Shown here: piece by piece, positions 53,571-61,460 of the stretch
Position numbering within the stretch: the first letter of the stretch is position 1
Layout of the letters: each line of letters starts with the position of its first letter
The notes under the pieces: model-generated
Told to the model about the DNA's origin: nothing
Seen by the model: the letters and a program-made list of their open reading frames with translations, nothing else
Databases searched by the model: none
Position numbers and translations under genes: made by a program
Source: Neorhizobium populisoli
Lineage (GTDB): Bacteria; Pseudomonadota; Alphaproteobacteria; Rhizobiales; Rhizobiaceae
Direction of reading: 5' to 3'
DNA: 64,000 bases
Assembly (NCBI RefSeq): GCF_019430945.1
Contig: NZ_JAHYCB010000014.1
Span: 62,001-126,000 of the forward strand

Positions 53571-54725
53571 ATGGTTTACCGCCCCGAACATCTTATCGCG
53601 GCCCGGTTCAACCGGTCGTCTGCGTCGTCGATCGTGTCTGAAAACGAGCGCAGGATGCTGCGTCTTATCCTCCGTCAGCCGGGCCTTCCCCGCGCCACGA
53701 TGACAACCGAGCTGGACCTGACCCAGCAATCCGTGCATCGCATTGCCGGTGATCTCACGGCGCGCGGGCTCCTCAGCCTAGGCCCGGCGCCGCCGCCATC
53801 AGGACGCGGAAAACCCAGCCCATCTCTGCACCTCAACCCGGATTTTGCGTATGTCTGGGGCATTTCCCTGAATACCGACGAAATCGGGTTATGCCTGATG
53901 GATTTTTCCGGCAACCGCATCGCCGGCGAATTGCTGCCTCTGGATGCGCGGAGGCGCGAGGTGACACTGACGACGATCGCCGAAAAAATGCAGATCCTCC
54001 GTAACGATCACGGCCTTCATGAAGATCGTTGCCTCGGCATGGGATTTGGCATTACTGGCTTCCGGCTGAGTGGCACGCAGTACAATCCGCCCCTGCCGCT
54101 CCATGAATGGTCGCTCATCGAGCTGGGCCCGCTTCTTTCCGCGCGTTTCCGAATACCGGTATGGATCGAGAACAATGCCAACACGTCCGCGTTGGGTGAA
54201 GCCATGCTGGGTCTTGGACACGATCTGAAAACGTTCGCTTACATATCCTTCAACTACGGCCTCGGCGGTGCCGTCGTCATCGATCGAAAACTGGTCACCG
54301 GAGGGCGCGGAAATGCCGGGGAAATATCGGCGATCTTCACGCCGGAGGAGCGACTCCATCGCCCGGCCCTGCAGTATCTCCTGGAGAGGCTGAACGATAA
54401 GGGCATAGACCTCGCATCGGTTTCTGAGATGGCCCAGCGCTACGACCCGGCATGGCCGGGCCTCGACGAATGGGCCGACGAAGTTTCGCCGAATTTCAAC
54501 CGGATCGTCGCTGCCTTCTGGGCGGTCCTGGATCCGGAGGCGGTTATTCTCGGCGGGCAGATCCCCACTGGTCTGGCGGAGAAGCTGATCGCGCGGGTCA
54601 ACCTGACGGACATTAATCGCTACGGGATATCGCGCCAGAAGCCATGCCTGCTGGTCTCGGAACTTGGCCCCCACGCATCCAGCGTCGGCGCCGCGGCCTA
54701 CGCGCTGGGACAATGCTGCTTTTAA
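53571..54725 (+). CDS. ROK-family transcriptional regulator
   Basis: 384 residues. An N-terminal winged helix (about 25-85, LDLTQQSVHRIAGDLTARGL) precedes a ROK sugar-kinase-like domain: GMGFGITG, IENNANTSALGE, NYGLGGAVVIDRKLVTG and RGNAGEIS. The zinc motif CxCGxxGC usual in ROK proteins is missing (HRPALQ at that place), as in some regulators that no longer bind zinc. The ligand is probably the sugar or phosphate moiety of the transported compound. ATG 53571 is preferred to a TTG five codons upstream. Confidence 0.84.
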   Translation: MVYRPEHLIAARFNRSSASSIVSENERRMLRLILRQPGLPRATMTTELDLTQQSVHRIAGDLTARGLLSLGPAPPPSGRGKPSPSLHLNPDFAYVWGISLNTDEIGLCLMDFSGNRIAGELLPLDARRREVTLTTIAEKMQILRNDHGLHEDRCLGMGFGITGFRLSGTQYNPPLPLHEWSLIELGPLLSARFRIPVWIENNANTSALGEAMLGLGHDLKTFAYISFNYGLGGAVVIDRKLVTGGRGNAGEISAIFTPEERLHRPALQYLLERLNDKGIDLASVSEMAQRYDPAWPGLDEWADEVSPNFNRIVAAFWAVLDPEAVILGGQIPTGLAEKLIARVNLTDINRYGISRQKPCLLVSELGPHASSVGAAAYALGQCCF

Positions 54726-55021
54726 GTAGAAGATGCCATCATCGACGACCCGAGAACGATCAGCCGGCGCCCGATTATCCTGAACACCTGTTACCGCGGG
54801 GTGGTCGATGCAGGCCGGCTGAGCGGCTCTTGAAACACGCAGAGCCCATCCACATTTACGGATCACCACCCCGTATCGATGATCTTGCAGCCGACGCCCG
54901 CTTGTCGTGCGTGCGGTCGTCCGTGGTGAAGAGGGCGCTCCCCGCAAACGGGTCGAGCGCCCTCGCTGTCTTCCGGCACACGGAAACTGGCGGGAACGTC
55001 TCTTTTTGCTTAAGGAAAGCC

Positions 55022-56464
55022 ATGGCTGGCAAAACGACACTGAACGCAAAGAACCTCGAAAGCCTTGGCGCCCAAAAGCTGGCTGAATTGCTGATCGAGA
55101 TCAGCACCGGCAGCGCTGCAGCAAAGCGGCGCCTGAGGCTGGAACTCGCGGGAAGCCGAGGCAGCAGCGAAGTTGCCCACGAAGTCCGTAAGCGTCTGGC
55201 GAGCGTTGCCCGCTCCACGACCTTCATCAACTGGCGGCGGGTAAAAGCGGTGAGGGCCGACCTCGAAACCCAGCGCAGGACCATTGTCGACGTCGTGGCA
55301 GCTGACGATCCGGGGGAAGCCTATGAGTTGATCTGGCAATTGCTTGCAACGGCGACTTCGATCATGGGCCGGACGAGCGAGACAGGCGCCACGCTGATCG
55401 AGATCTTCCATCAGGCAAACGAAGACGCGGCGTCTATCGCCAGAATGGCGGCCATCGATCCCGCGCGCCTTGCCGAGACCGTCTTCAAGGCCATCCAGAC
55501 GAATGAGGTTGGCCAATATGACCCGCTGATCGATGCGATGGCCCCGGTGCTCGGCGCCGATGGATTGCGCCGCCTGAACGACATGCTGGTTATGTGGCGG
55601 GATGAGGTCGACGATGGTTCCGCAATCGTAGGGGATGAAATTGCGACGAGGCGAATTAAGCCCCCATCCCGCGAGACCGGCGCCGCCGACCGCATTCGCG
55701 GGGAAGTAGCCAGAGTAGCACTCCGCAAAATCGCCGACGCACGGGGGGATGTGGATGCGTATATCGATCATCTCGAGGACAAGGCTCGATCATCGCGCGC
55801 GGGCGCGTCGGCCATTGCGCGAAGGCTGCTGCGTGCGGGACGCGCGGAAGATGCGTTGGCGGCCCTCGACGCGGCGGGCGGAGGTCCGGCGTCGGAGCAG
55901 GTCATGCTGGATTGGCAGCTTGTTCGACTGGATGTGCTTGAAGCTCTAGGCCGGATCGACGAAGCCCAGGCTGATCGATGGACTTGGTTCGAACAGACCT
56001 TGCAGGAGGTTCATCTTCGCGCTTTTCTCCGTCACCTGCGGGATTTTGACGATGTGGAGGCCGAGGATCGGGCGTTCCGGGTCGCATACGGGTTCCGCGA
56101 TGTCCACCGCGCACTCGGGTTTTTCATCGCGTGGCCGGCTCCTGCCGCCGCGTCACGCCTGATCCTGGAGCGGTTCAGCGAACTCGACGGTGAGGACTAT
56201 GAGCTATTGTCGCGTGTCGCCGAGGCGCTTTCCGCTCGGCACCCATTGGCAGCAACGGTTGTGCTGCGGGCAATGATCAATTTCACCCTGGATAAGGCGC
56301 GATCAAGCAGATACAGGCACGCCGCTCGCCAGCTTGCCGAATGTGCTGCCCTTCAGCGCCAACTCGGCGAGCCCCAAGAGATTCCGCCACATGACGCTTA
56401 TCTCGCCCATCTTCGGACCAGACACACCAAGAAACATGGCTTCTGGCGCCATGTTTCATCGTGA
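55022..56464 (+). CDS. DUF6880 family protein
   Basis: 480 residues. The opening TTLNAKNLESLGAQKLAELL with EISTGSAAAKRRLRLELAG is highly typical of DUF6880, a rhizobial family. It is helix-rich throughout and TPR/HEAT-like in the C half (LLRAGRAEDALAALDAAGG repeats). Function unknown; no catalytic motif is visible. ATG 55022 follows AAGGAAAGCC; the 126 in-frame residues upstream overlap the ROK gene and are rejected. The 296 nt before it (54726-55021) holds no recognisable gene. Confidence 0.78.
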   Translation: MAGKTTLNAKNLESLGAQKLAELLIEISTGSAAAKRRLRLELAGSRGSSEVAHEVRKRLASVARSTTFINWRRVKAVRADLETQRRTIVDVVAADDPGEAYELIWQLLATATSIMGRTSETGATLIEIFHQANEDAASIARMAAIDPARLAETVFKAIQTNEVGQYDPLIDAMAPVLGADGLRRLNDMLVMWRDEVDDGSAIVGDEIATRRIKPPSRETGAADRIRGEVARVALRKIADARGDVDAYIDHLEDKARSSRAGASAIARRLLRAGRAEDALAALDAAGGGPASEQVMLDWQLVRLDVLEALGRIDEAQADRWTWFEQTLQEVHLRAFLRHLRDFDDVEAEDRAFRVAYGFRDVHRALGFFIAWPAPAAASRLILERFSELDGEDYELLSRVAEALSARHPLAATVVLRAMINFTLDKARSSRYRHAARQLAECAALQRQLGEPQEIPPHDAYLAHLRTRHTKKHGFWRHVSS

Positions 56465-56516
56465 TCTCGGATAAGGGACCGAGGAGCGTCAAAACGCTGG
56501 CTAGAAGAACTGCCGC

Positions 56517-56720
56517 TCAAAGGAGCGTGACGTTCTCAGCCTTCGACTTGCCGGTCTTGCGATCCTGGCCGAGTTCGTAAGAAACCTTCTGGCCGTCGGT
56601 CAGAGAGCCGCCGTAACCGAGAGCAGAGACATGCACGAACACGTCTGCGCCGCCATTGTCAGGAGTGATGAAACCAAAACCTTTGTCCTGGTTGAAGAAT
56701 TTAACAGTACCTGTTGCCAC
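56517..56720 (-). CDS. cspA: Cold-shock protein
   Basis: 67 residues from a GTG start with GGGGATATCCG ahead. The OB fold has RNP1 KGFGFITP and RNP2 DVFVHVSAL, with ATGTVKFFN at the start. It binds single-stranded RNA or DNA as a chaperone. Only 104 nt separate it from a decayed IS21 end, so its 5' leader is short compared with classic cold-shock mRNAs. Confidence 0.94.
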   Translation of the reverse strand: MATGTVKFFNQDKGFGFITPDNGGADVFVHVSALGYGGSLTDGQKVSYELGQDRKTGKSKAENVTLL

Positions 56721-56824
56721 CGGATATCCCCGTTCGAGCGTCGCTTATGCAGAGGCAACCATAACCATAAGCCGCTGGAACGCAACAGGTTCTTGCGAGC
56801 AACTGGTGGCGATAACCTTTTTAG

Positions 56825-57017
56825 CTAGGCTACCAATCGATCCGCAAACGGGTCAAGCTTGCTTAGACGCTCCTGAATATTGAATTTCGGCTCCACACCG
56901 TCAGCATGCAGAAACCTGCGGATCGGATGCCGGAAGAGGCCGATCCTGCGGCATATCTCGGCGGATCGATACGTGGTCGCGGAAATACGAGCGTCGGACT
57001 ACGCTCAGTAACGTCAT
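56825..57017 (-). pseudogene. istA: IS21-family transposase IstA, frameshifted and truncated
   Basis: ATG at 57017 opens MTLLSVVRRSYFRDHVSIR, the usual IstA N-terminus. One extra C after SIR shifts the frame; in the next frame the protein continues EICRRIGLFRHPIRRFLH and then DGVEPKFNIQERLSKLDPFAD, again clear IstA, ending at a stop at 56825-56827. Only the helix-turn-helix part remains, so it is inactive. Confidence 0.8.
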
Positions 57018-57120
57018 GTCGATCCTCCAGCGCTCCTGCTGAACCAACAGAGGATGATTAAAACATCGGGTAATTCTCAATGGGAGCTTGAGCCGGGTCA
57101 GTTCTCAGCGGAAATCAACA
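56825..57120 (-). mobile_element. Remnant of an IS21-family element (left end plus istA start)
   Basis: The end near 57120 reads, on the minus strand, TGTTGATTTCCGCTGAGAAC. Two related boxes 27 bp apart follow, CGGGTCAGTTCTCAGCGG (57094-57111) and CGGGTAATTCTCAATGG (57067-57083), the multiple terminal repeats that IS21 transposases bind. Next comes the istA start with GGAGGATCGAC. Everything after about codon 60 of istA, istB and the other end are gone. Confidence 0.72.
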
Positions 57121-57533
57121 TTGTATTGTTTGAAATATGAATAACGAGGCCTCGGTGAACGACGAGCGGCCAACAGCTGCAAAAATTCCGAAAGAGGATT
57201 TTCTGCGGACTGGTCATCGTCAAATCCGTTCTGCGAAAGCGCACATGGCTACAGATTTCAGAAATGCGAACCTTATTTTCAGTTTGGGAAATTAGCGTAG
57301 TGAATAAAAATGCATTTCGGCCACCTGCGCCAATAGGTTGCAATCATAGCGATAGCAAAACAATGAGTTGACCCTTCCTCGCGTTCCTTGTATTTCATTG
57401 GCTATCGATACTTTGTTTGCCGATATTTGTTTGGCTGCGCTTGGCGCCTCTTGATCAACTCTCCCTTCAAAAGTCGAAAGCCCGCCGTGCGCCGCCCGGC
57501 GGATAATCAACCTATGCCAAGAAAGGGTTTGTC
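57121..57533. other. 413-nt AT-richer intergenic region, no supported gene
   Basis: GC content drops compared with the coding background. A 52-codon frame at 57137-57295 lacks a ribosome site and family match. The last 100 nt should carry the promoter and leader of the downstream cold-shock gene, but no convincing -35/-10 pair was identified. Confidence 0.5.
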
Positions 57534-57743
57534 ATGACCACCGGCACAGTAAAATGGTTCAACGCCACCAAGGGCTTTGGCTTCATTCAACCAGACGACG
57601 GCAGCGCCGATGTCTTCGTTCACATCTCGGCCGTTGAACGCGCCGGTATGGGCTCGATCGTCGAAGGCCAGAAGCTCGGCTTCGAACTTGAGCACGACCG
57701 CAAGTCCGGCAAAATGTCGGCCGGCCAGCTTCAGGCCGCTTAA
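57534..57743 (+). CDS. Cold-shock protein
   Basis: 69 residues starting MTTGTVKWFN, with RNP1 KGFGFIQP and RNP2 DVFVHISAV. It is more diverged from the first cold-shock gene (extra Met-Gly-Ser loop ERAGMGSIVEG), so the two are not a recent duplication. AAAGGGTTTGTC precedes the ATG. It ends before a very strong terminator. Confidence 0.94.
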   Translation: MTTGTVKWFNATKGFGFIQPDDGSADVFVHISAVERAGMGSIVEGQKLGFELEHDRKSGKMSAGQLQAA

Positions 57744-57801
57744 AAGCTCACATAGCCGCTGCGACCACGGATGTACTGGCGTGGCTGGCTGGAGCATTTG
57801 G

Positions 57802-57832
57802 AGGCAAGGCATTTGCCTTGCCTTTTTCATTT
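57802..57832 (+). terminator. Strong intrinsic terminator after the cold-shock gene
   Basis: AGGCAAGGC-ATTT-GCCTTGCCT, a perfect 9-bp stem (57802-57810, 57815-57823) followed by TTTTCATTTTT. This is the clearest terminator in the window. Confidence 0.88.
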
Positions 57833-57921
57833 TTCCGGACCATTCGAGAGGCAGTCATGATACATGACAGATCCGAATGCATGCTGGTCCTGACCATCTT
57901 AATTTTTGACAAGGAATTCCA

Positions 57922-58302
57922 TTGAGACACCCGGATGACAATAGCTTCGCCCAGCGCCGTAAATCTGCGGATAACGCGAAGCGTGAGCTTTTGGCAAAAT
58001 TTGCCTCGGCACCGAAACCAACGGACCCTGCAATGCAGGAGCGGCTGGCGGAGCGCGAAGCGATCAGCGCGGCGAGAATCGCACGCCGTGCCGAGCGTGA
58101 TGCCCTGAAGGCAGCAGAAAACGAGCGTCTTTTGAAAGAGGCTGCGGCCCTGGCAGCTGCAGCTCAGGAACATGAAAAGGCTGAGGCCGAAGCCCGGCAG
58201 GCGGAGATCAACAATCGCGTCTCACGTGTCATTGCCGATGAAGCGGCACGAAAAGCCGAACGCGATCGCCGGTATGCGGCACGCAAGGCCCGTCGCGCGT
58301 GA
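57922..58302 (+). CDS. DUF6481 family protein
   Basis: 126 residues from a TTG start preceded by CAAGGAATTCCA. The protein is a long, charged, Ala/Glu/Arg-rich helix, probably coiled coil from about residue 30 to the end, opening with FAQRRKSADNAKRELLAKF, typical of DUF6481. It has a basic C-terminal tail (YAARKARRA), which suggests nucleic-acid or ribosome contact. Function unknown. Confidence 0.7.
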   Translation: MRHPDDNSFAQRRKSADNAKRELLAKFASAPKPTDPAMQERLAEREAISAARIARRAERDALKAAENERLLKEAAALAAAAQEHEKAEAEARQAEINNRVSRVIADEAARKAERDRRYAARKARRA

Positions 58303-58372
58303 TGGGCGGAAGTTCATCTGACAAACAAGACCTGCCGGGTTTTGTGCCGCGGCTGGAAAGGCATGGCAGTCG

Positions 58373-59413
58373 ATGAACGTCCAAGCTCGCCGAATGGAGC
58401 CGCCTGCCGAAGACACGGCCGGCGCTTTGCTGAAGATCTTGGCGAAATACAGACAGCCCCGGTTTGGGCGTAGCGTGTTCGAACTTCTGGTGACGGTTTT
58501 GCCGTTTGCGATGTTCTGGGCTGGCGCTTATGTCTGTATTCTCCACGGTGTCTGGTACGGCTATCTCCTGATCCTGCCGGCCGCTGCCTTCCTGCTTCGG
58601 CTGTTCATGATTCAGCACGATTGCGGACACGGTTCGTTTTTCGCGCGGCGAAAACTCGATACATGGGCGGGTCGCACGCTCGGTGTCCTGACCCTGACAC
58701 CCTACGATTACTGGCGCCGGGCCCATGCAACGCATCATGCTTCTGCCGGAAATCTCGATGAACGGGGTGTCGGCGATATCACAACCCTTACGGTCGAGGA
58801 ATATCGCGCCAGATCCTGGGGAGCGCGGCTTGGCTATCGGCTCTACAGACATCCGCTGGTCATGTTCGGCATCGGGCCTGCCTGGCTATTTCTTTTCAAA
58901 CAGCGCCTGCCGATCGGCATGATGGGTTCGGAGGCCATGCCCTGGATATCCACCATGGCGACCAATCTGGCGATCGCGATCGTGACCGGCCTGATGATAT
59001 GGGCAATCGGACTGGTTCCCTTTCTGCTGATCCACCTCCCTGTCGTTCTGCTGGCCGGGGCGGCGGGCGTTTGGCTGTTTTATGTTCAGCATCAGTTCGA
59101 GGAAACGCACTGGTCGAAGTCCGAAGAGTGGCAATTTCCCCAGGCCGCCCTTCACGGCGCCTCGCATTACGACCTTCCTCTGGTGCTTCGGTGGCTGACC
59201 GGGAATATCGGCGTCCACCATATCCATCACCTTTCGAGCCGAATTCCATATTACCGTCTACCGGAAGTGCTGCGCGACCATCCCGAACTGGCAGATATCG
59301 GTCGCATCACCCTCTGGCAAAGCCTTGGATGCGTACGACTGGCTCTTTGGGATGAAAGACGCGGCAAGCTGGTCTCCTTCAGAGAAGCCCGCCACGCCAC
59401 GGCTCACAGATAA
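58373..59413 (+). CDS. Membrane fatty-acid desaturase
   Basis: 346 residues with four or more transmembrane helices and the three His boxes of the di-iron desaturases: HDCGH, HATHH and, near the C-terminus, HHIHH. They sit in IQHDCGHGSFF, WRRAHATHHASAG and IGVHHIHHLSS. It would introduce a cis double bond into membrane acyl chains using oxygen; regiospecificity is not readable. Being near two cold-shock genes fits a role in cold membrane adjustment. It starts 70 nt after DUF6481. Confidence 0.88.
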   Translation: MNVQARRMEPPAEDTAGALLKILAKYRQPRFGRSVFELLVTVLPFAMFWAGAYVCILHGVWYGYLLILPAAAFLLRLFMIQHDCGHGSFFARRKLDTWAGRTLGVLTLTPYDYWRRAHATHHASAGNLDERGVGDITTLTVEEYRARSWGARLGYRLYRHPLVMFGIGPAWLFLFKQRLPIGMMGSEAMPWISTMATNLAIAIVTGLMIWAIGLVPFLLIHLPVVLLAGAAGVWLFYVQHQFEETHWSKSEEWQFPQAALHGASHYDLPLVLRWLTGNIGVHHIHHLSSRIPYYRLPEVLRDHPELADIGRITLWQSLGCVRLALWDERRGKLVSFREARHATAHR

Positions 59414-59466
59414 CCTTCGTGCCCACGCATCTGCGCATGGGCTCACTACTATCGTTAGGAACCCGC

Positions 59467-59796
59467 ATGAACACGACCGCCAAGGTCAGCCCCAACACGA
59501 CAGCTTTAATGATCACGTTGACCCCCACCCAGATCAAAGGCCTGAAACTTGCCAAGGATGGCGACCTCTATCCTCAGGAGGGCAAAAGATGGACGCATCT
59601 CAACGCGACCGTGACTTATGCAAGGACCGACAGGTTCAAGGAGCGCCCGTTGAAGATCAAGTTCCTGACGACTGCGACCGTGGAGGAGCTGCGAAACAAT
59701 GGCCTGCTCCAGACGCTGAATTCGGACGTTGAATCCAACATTTCCCCGCACGGGATCACGATGGCCGGCAAAATGTGGCTGCTGAAGCACAAGTAG
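59467..59796 (+). CDS. Unknown 109-residue protein
   Basis: 109 residues from ATG 59467 with AGGAACCCGC ahead; a longer start at 59419 lacks a site. Family not recognised. It is soluble, Lys/Thr-rich, beta-alpha-like, with no Cys and no signal. It stands 53 nt after the desaturase gene and may be co-transcribed with it. Confidence 0.6.
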   Translation: MNTTAKVSPNTTALMITLTPTQIKGLKLAKDGDLYPQEGKRWTHLNATVTYARTDRFKERPLKIKFLTTATVEELRNNGLLQTLNSDVESNISPHGITMAGKMWLLKHK

Positions 59797-59839
59797 GCTC
59801 GCCACACATGTGGGCGGGTTCGAGGTGGGCCTCTGATGA

Positions 59840-59964
59840 GATTGAAGGCCACCCGCCCCCAGCTGGAACCTTGCCAGGTCCATGGTATTGTCGACGAGCG
59901 CCGCCATGCGCGAGACGCTCGTCTTCATCGGGTTTAGTACGATCGGGCTGCGTTCGATCCAGTC
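59840..59964 (-). pseudogene. Histidine-kinase remnant (dimerisation helix)
   Basis: One minus-strand frame reads IERSPIVLNPMKTSVSRMA followed by ALVDNTMDLARFQLGAGG, which matches the end of a HisKA dimerisation domain (xSVxRMaxLvdnxmDfARgxLGgG). An upstream TAG at 59965-59967 and loss of similarity below 59845 show that only about 40 codons survive. The surrounding 59797-60104 has nothing else. Confidence 0.5.
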
Positions 59965-60104
59965 CTACTTCCCGGCGCGCTGAGAGGCGTCGTTCCCGGA
60001 AAATCGGCGTGCTTCAGAAGCCAATTCCGGTCTTTGAGCGAATTCAGGCAATACAGGACATAGCCTATAAGAAGGCGGAACCCAAAGCGTTCACGGTTTT
60101 CAGC

Positions 60105-60257
60105 TCACGCAGCAATGCGTCGAGCGGCTTTATGGATTGCTTTGGCGTCGTCGCCGTGCTGTTCGATGATGGCGTTAGCGTCCTCGATTGCAATACGGTA
60201 CTTCTTTGCGACGGCAATGGCAGACAGAGGCGCAGCTGCGCTTTTTTCATTAGACAT
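60105..60257 (-). CDS. Unknown 50-residue protein
   Basis: MSNEKSAAAPLSAIAVAKKY opens a 50-residue frame ending KAARRIAA. A CCGGAG Shine-Dalgarno lies about seven bases before the ATG at 60257. It looks like a single amphipathic helix pair rich in Ala, with alternating charge. Length is under the usual annotation cutoff. Reading was by hand; family not recognised. Confidence 0.5.
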   Translation of the reverse strand: MSNEKSAAAPLSAIAVAKKYRIAIEDANAIIEQHGDDAKAIHKAARRIAA

Positions 60258-60391
60258 GATCGATCTCCGGGGAAACGTGCGCATCGCGCCAACGCAGGCC
60301 AGAACGGCCCACCTGGAAACAATATGGGCATTCCTCGGCGAGATTTCCAGAGTAGCGGTTCAACCTGCTTTCGCGAGCAACCCTATTTCAG

Positions 60392-60416
60392 GGAACCTTA
60401 TTCCTCTTGGAAGGTT
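60392..60416 (+). promoter_or_regulatory. Possible EcfG-type general-stress promoter
   Basis: GGAAC (60392-60396), a 16-nt spacer, GGTT (60413-60416); consensus is GGAAC-N16/17-CGTT. The first of the four -10 bases differs. It is 28 nt before the BA14K-like gene, leaving a short leader. AACCTT and AAGGTT also form a small dyad here. Confidence 0.5.
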
Positions 60417-60443
60417 ACCCCACGCTGAAAACAGGAAACCTCA

Positions 60444-60914
60444 ATGACGAACATAACAAAAATGCTGTCCGCAGCTTCCTTGGCTGTCGCGATGAGCCTT
60501 ACCTCTTTGACGTCCGCATTTGCTGTACCGCTGCCATCTGCACCGGCCCCGCAAGTCTCGGCCGTGGAAAACGTACAGCTTTATATACAGCGGGATCGTA
60601 ACCGCGGGGATTGGCGCGACCGCCGCGACTATCGTGACCGCCGCGATGTTCGTCGACAGGGTTGGTACAACGGCCGTCAAGGCTACAGAGACCGGCGGCC
60701 CGGCTACCGTCGACACAGCGACGGCTTCTGGTATCCGCTGGCCGCATTTGGTGCTGCCGCCATCATTGGCGGTGCTATCGCCAGCCAACCACGCGCTTCA
60801 GGCGGCTCGAGCCATGTCCAGTGGTGCGCTAACCGCTACCAGTCCTACCGCGCATCGGACAACACCTACTCGCCGCGTGCCGGTGTTCGGGCACAATGCA
60901 ATTCGCCGTATTGA
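60444..60914 (+). CDS. BA14K family protein, secreted
   Basis: 156 residues. A signal peptide (about 1-27, ASLAVAMSLTSLTSAFA) is followed by an Arg/Asp/Tyr-rich low-complexity region (about 50-92), a hydrophobic Ala/Gly helix (about 98-115), and the BA14K motif near the end (WCANRYQSYRASDNTY then C near the C-terminus). Brucella homologues are immunoreactive surface proteins with lectin-like activity. It is typically induced by stress; a matching promoter lies upstream. AGGAAACCTCA is the ribosome site. Confidence 0.82.
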   Translation: MTNITKMLSAASLAVAMSLTSLTSAFAVPLPSAPAPQVSAVENVQLYIQRDRNRGDWRDRRDYRDRRDVRRQGWYNGRQGYRDRRPGYRRHSDGFWYPLAAFGAAAIIGGAIASQPRASGGSSHVQWCANRYQSYRASDNTYSPRAGVRAQCNSPY

Positions 60915-60944
60915 ACCGACGCCTACTTCAGGCAAGCACCATGG

Positions 60945-60979
60945 GCTGTCCAGTTGATACTGGGCAGCTTTTCTATTTT
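60945..60979 (+). terminator. Terminator after the BA14K-like gene
   Basis: GCTGTCCAGT (60945-60954) pairs with ACTGGGCAGC (60959-60968) around TGAT with one G-U pair; TTTTCTATTTT follows. It is 31 nt after the stop. Confidence 0.75.
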
Positions 60980-61117
60980 GACAGCGATGACATAGCTTGT
61001 CGACCTAGTTTGAATGATAGATGACCTTAGATCTGCGCTCAGGTGTCCTACGCCTGGTCACACACCAGAAAGACTGGCGACCGCCGAAACGATGCCGGCT
61101 CCTAAAAAGGAGGTGCA

Positions 61118-61231
61118 GTGTCAAACAATTCGTGTTTTGCACGGGGAGCTGCTAGATCAGTGAATTGCCGAATACGAGCTTTCGGGCACCAAATTCGCAG
61201 TCGGGATCTCGGACAGCTTTGGAGAATTTGA
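61118..61231 (+). CDS. Possible 37-codon leader ORF
   Basis: GTG at 61118 is preceded by AAAAAGGAGGTGCA, a near-perfect anti-Shine-Dalgarno match. The frame runs 37 codons to a TGA at 61229-61231, directly before the ATG of the next gene and in the same frame. No family is recognised and the peptide is Arg-rich. It could be a leader coupled to the next gene or a decayed 5' extension of it. The rest of 60915-61117 holds only the BA14K terminator. Confidence 0.35.
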   Translation: MSNNSCFARGAARSVNCRIRAFGHQIRSRDLGQLWRI

Positions 61232-61447
61232 ATGGGCTGGAAAACGCCAAAAATCGAATACGTCAATGGCTACAAGATCGTCGAACGAGAGGGTCCTATT
61301 TTCAAGGTCTATGACGGTGACCTACAGCTTGGCGACGATTTCCCCTATTCTGGCGAGGCTATTGCTCATGCACAGTCCTTGCCTAAGCGGGATCAGCCGG
61401 TCAGCCTTAAACGACCGCATCTGAACCCACTCATGATAGCCAAATGA
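61232..61447 (+). CDS. Unknown 71-residue protein
   Basis: 71 residues, starts MGWKTPKIEYVNGYKIVERE, strand-rich at the N-terminus, basic tail. TTGGAGAATTTGA precedes the ATG. No family recognised; no signal peptide. The 13-nt gap to rsgA suggests co-transcription. Confidence 0.6.
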   Translation: MGWKTPKIEYVNGYKIVEREGPIFKVYDGDLQLGDDFPYSGEAIAHAQSLPKRDQPVSLKRPHLNPLMIAK

Positions 61448-61460
61448 TTGCGAGCCGCAA

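Noticed and set aside
54644..55021. N-terminal extension of the DUF6880 protein
   Set aside because: It overlaps the ROK gene, has Arg/Pro-rich random composition, and a good ribosome site precedes the ATG at 55022.
57137..57295. 52-codon plus-strand frame starting MNNEASVNDERPTAAKIPKE
   Set aside because: No ribosome site, no family match, and it lies in AT-rich sequence next to an IS relic.
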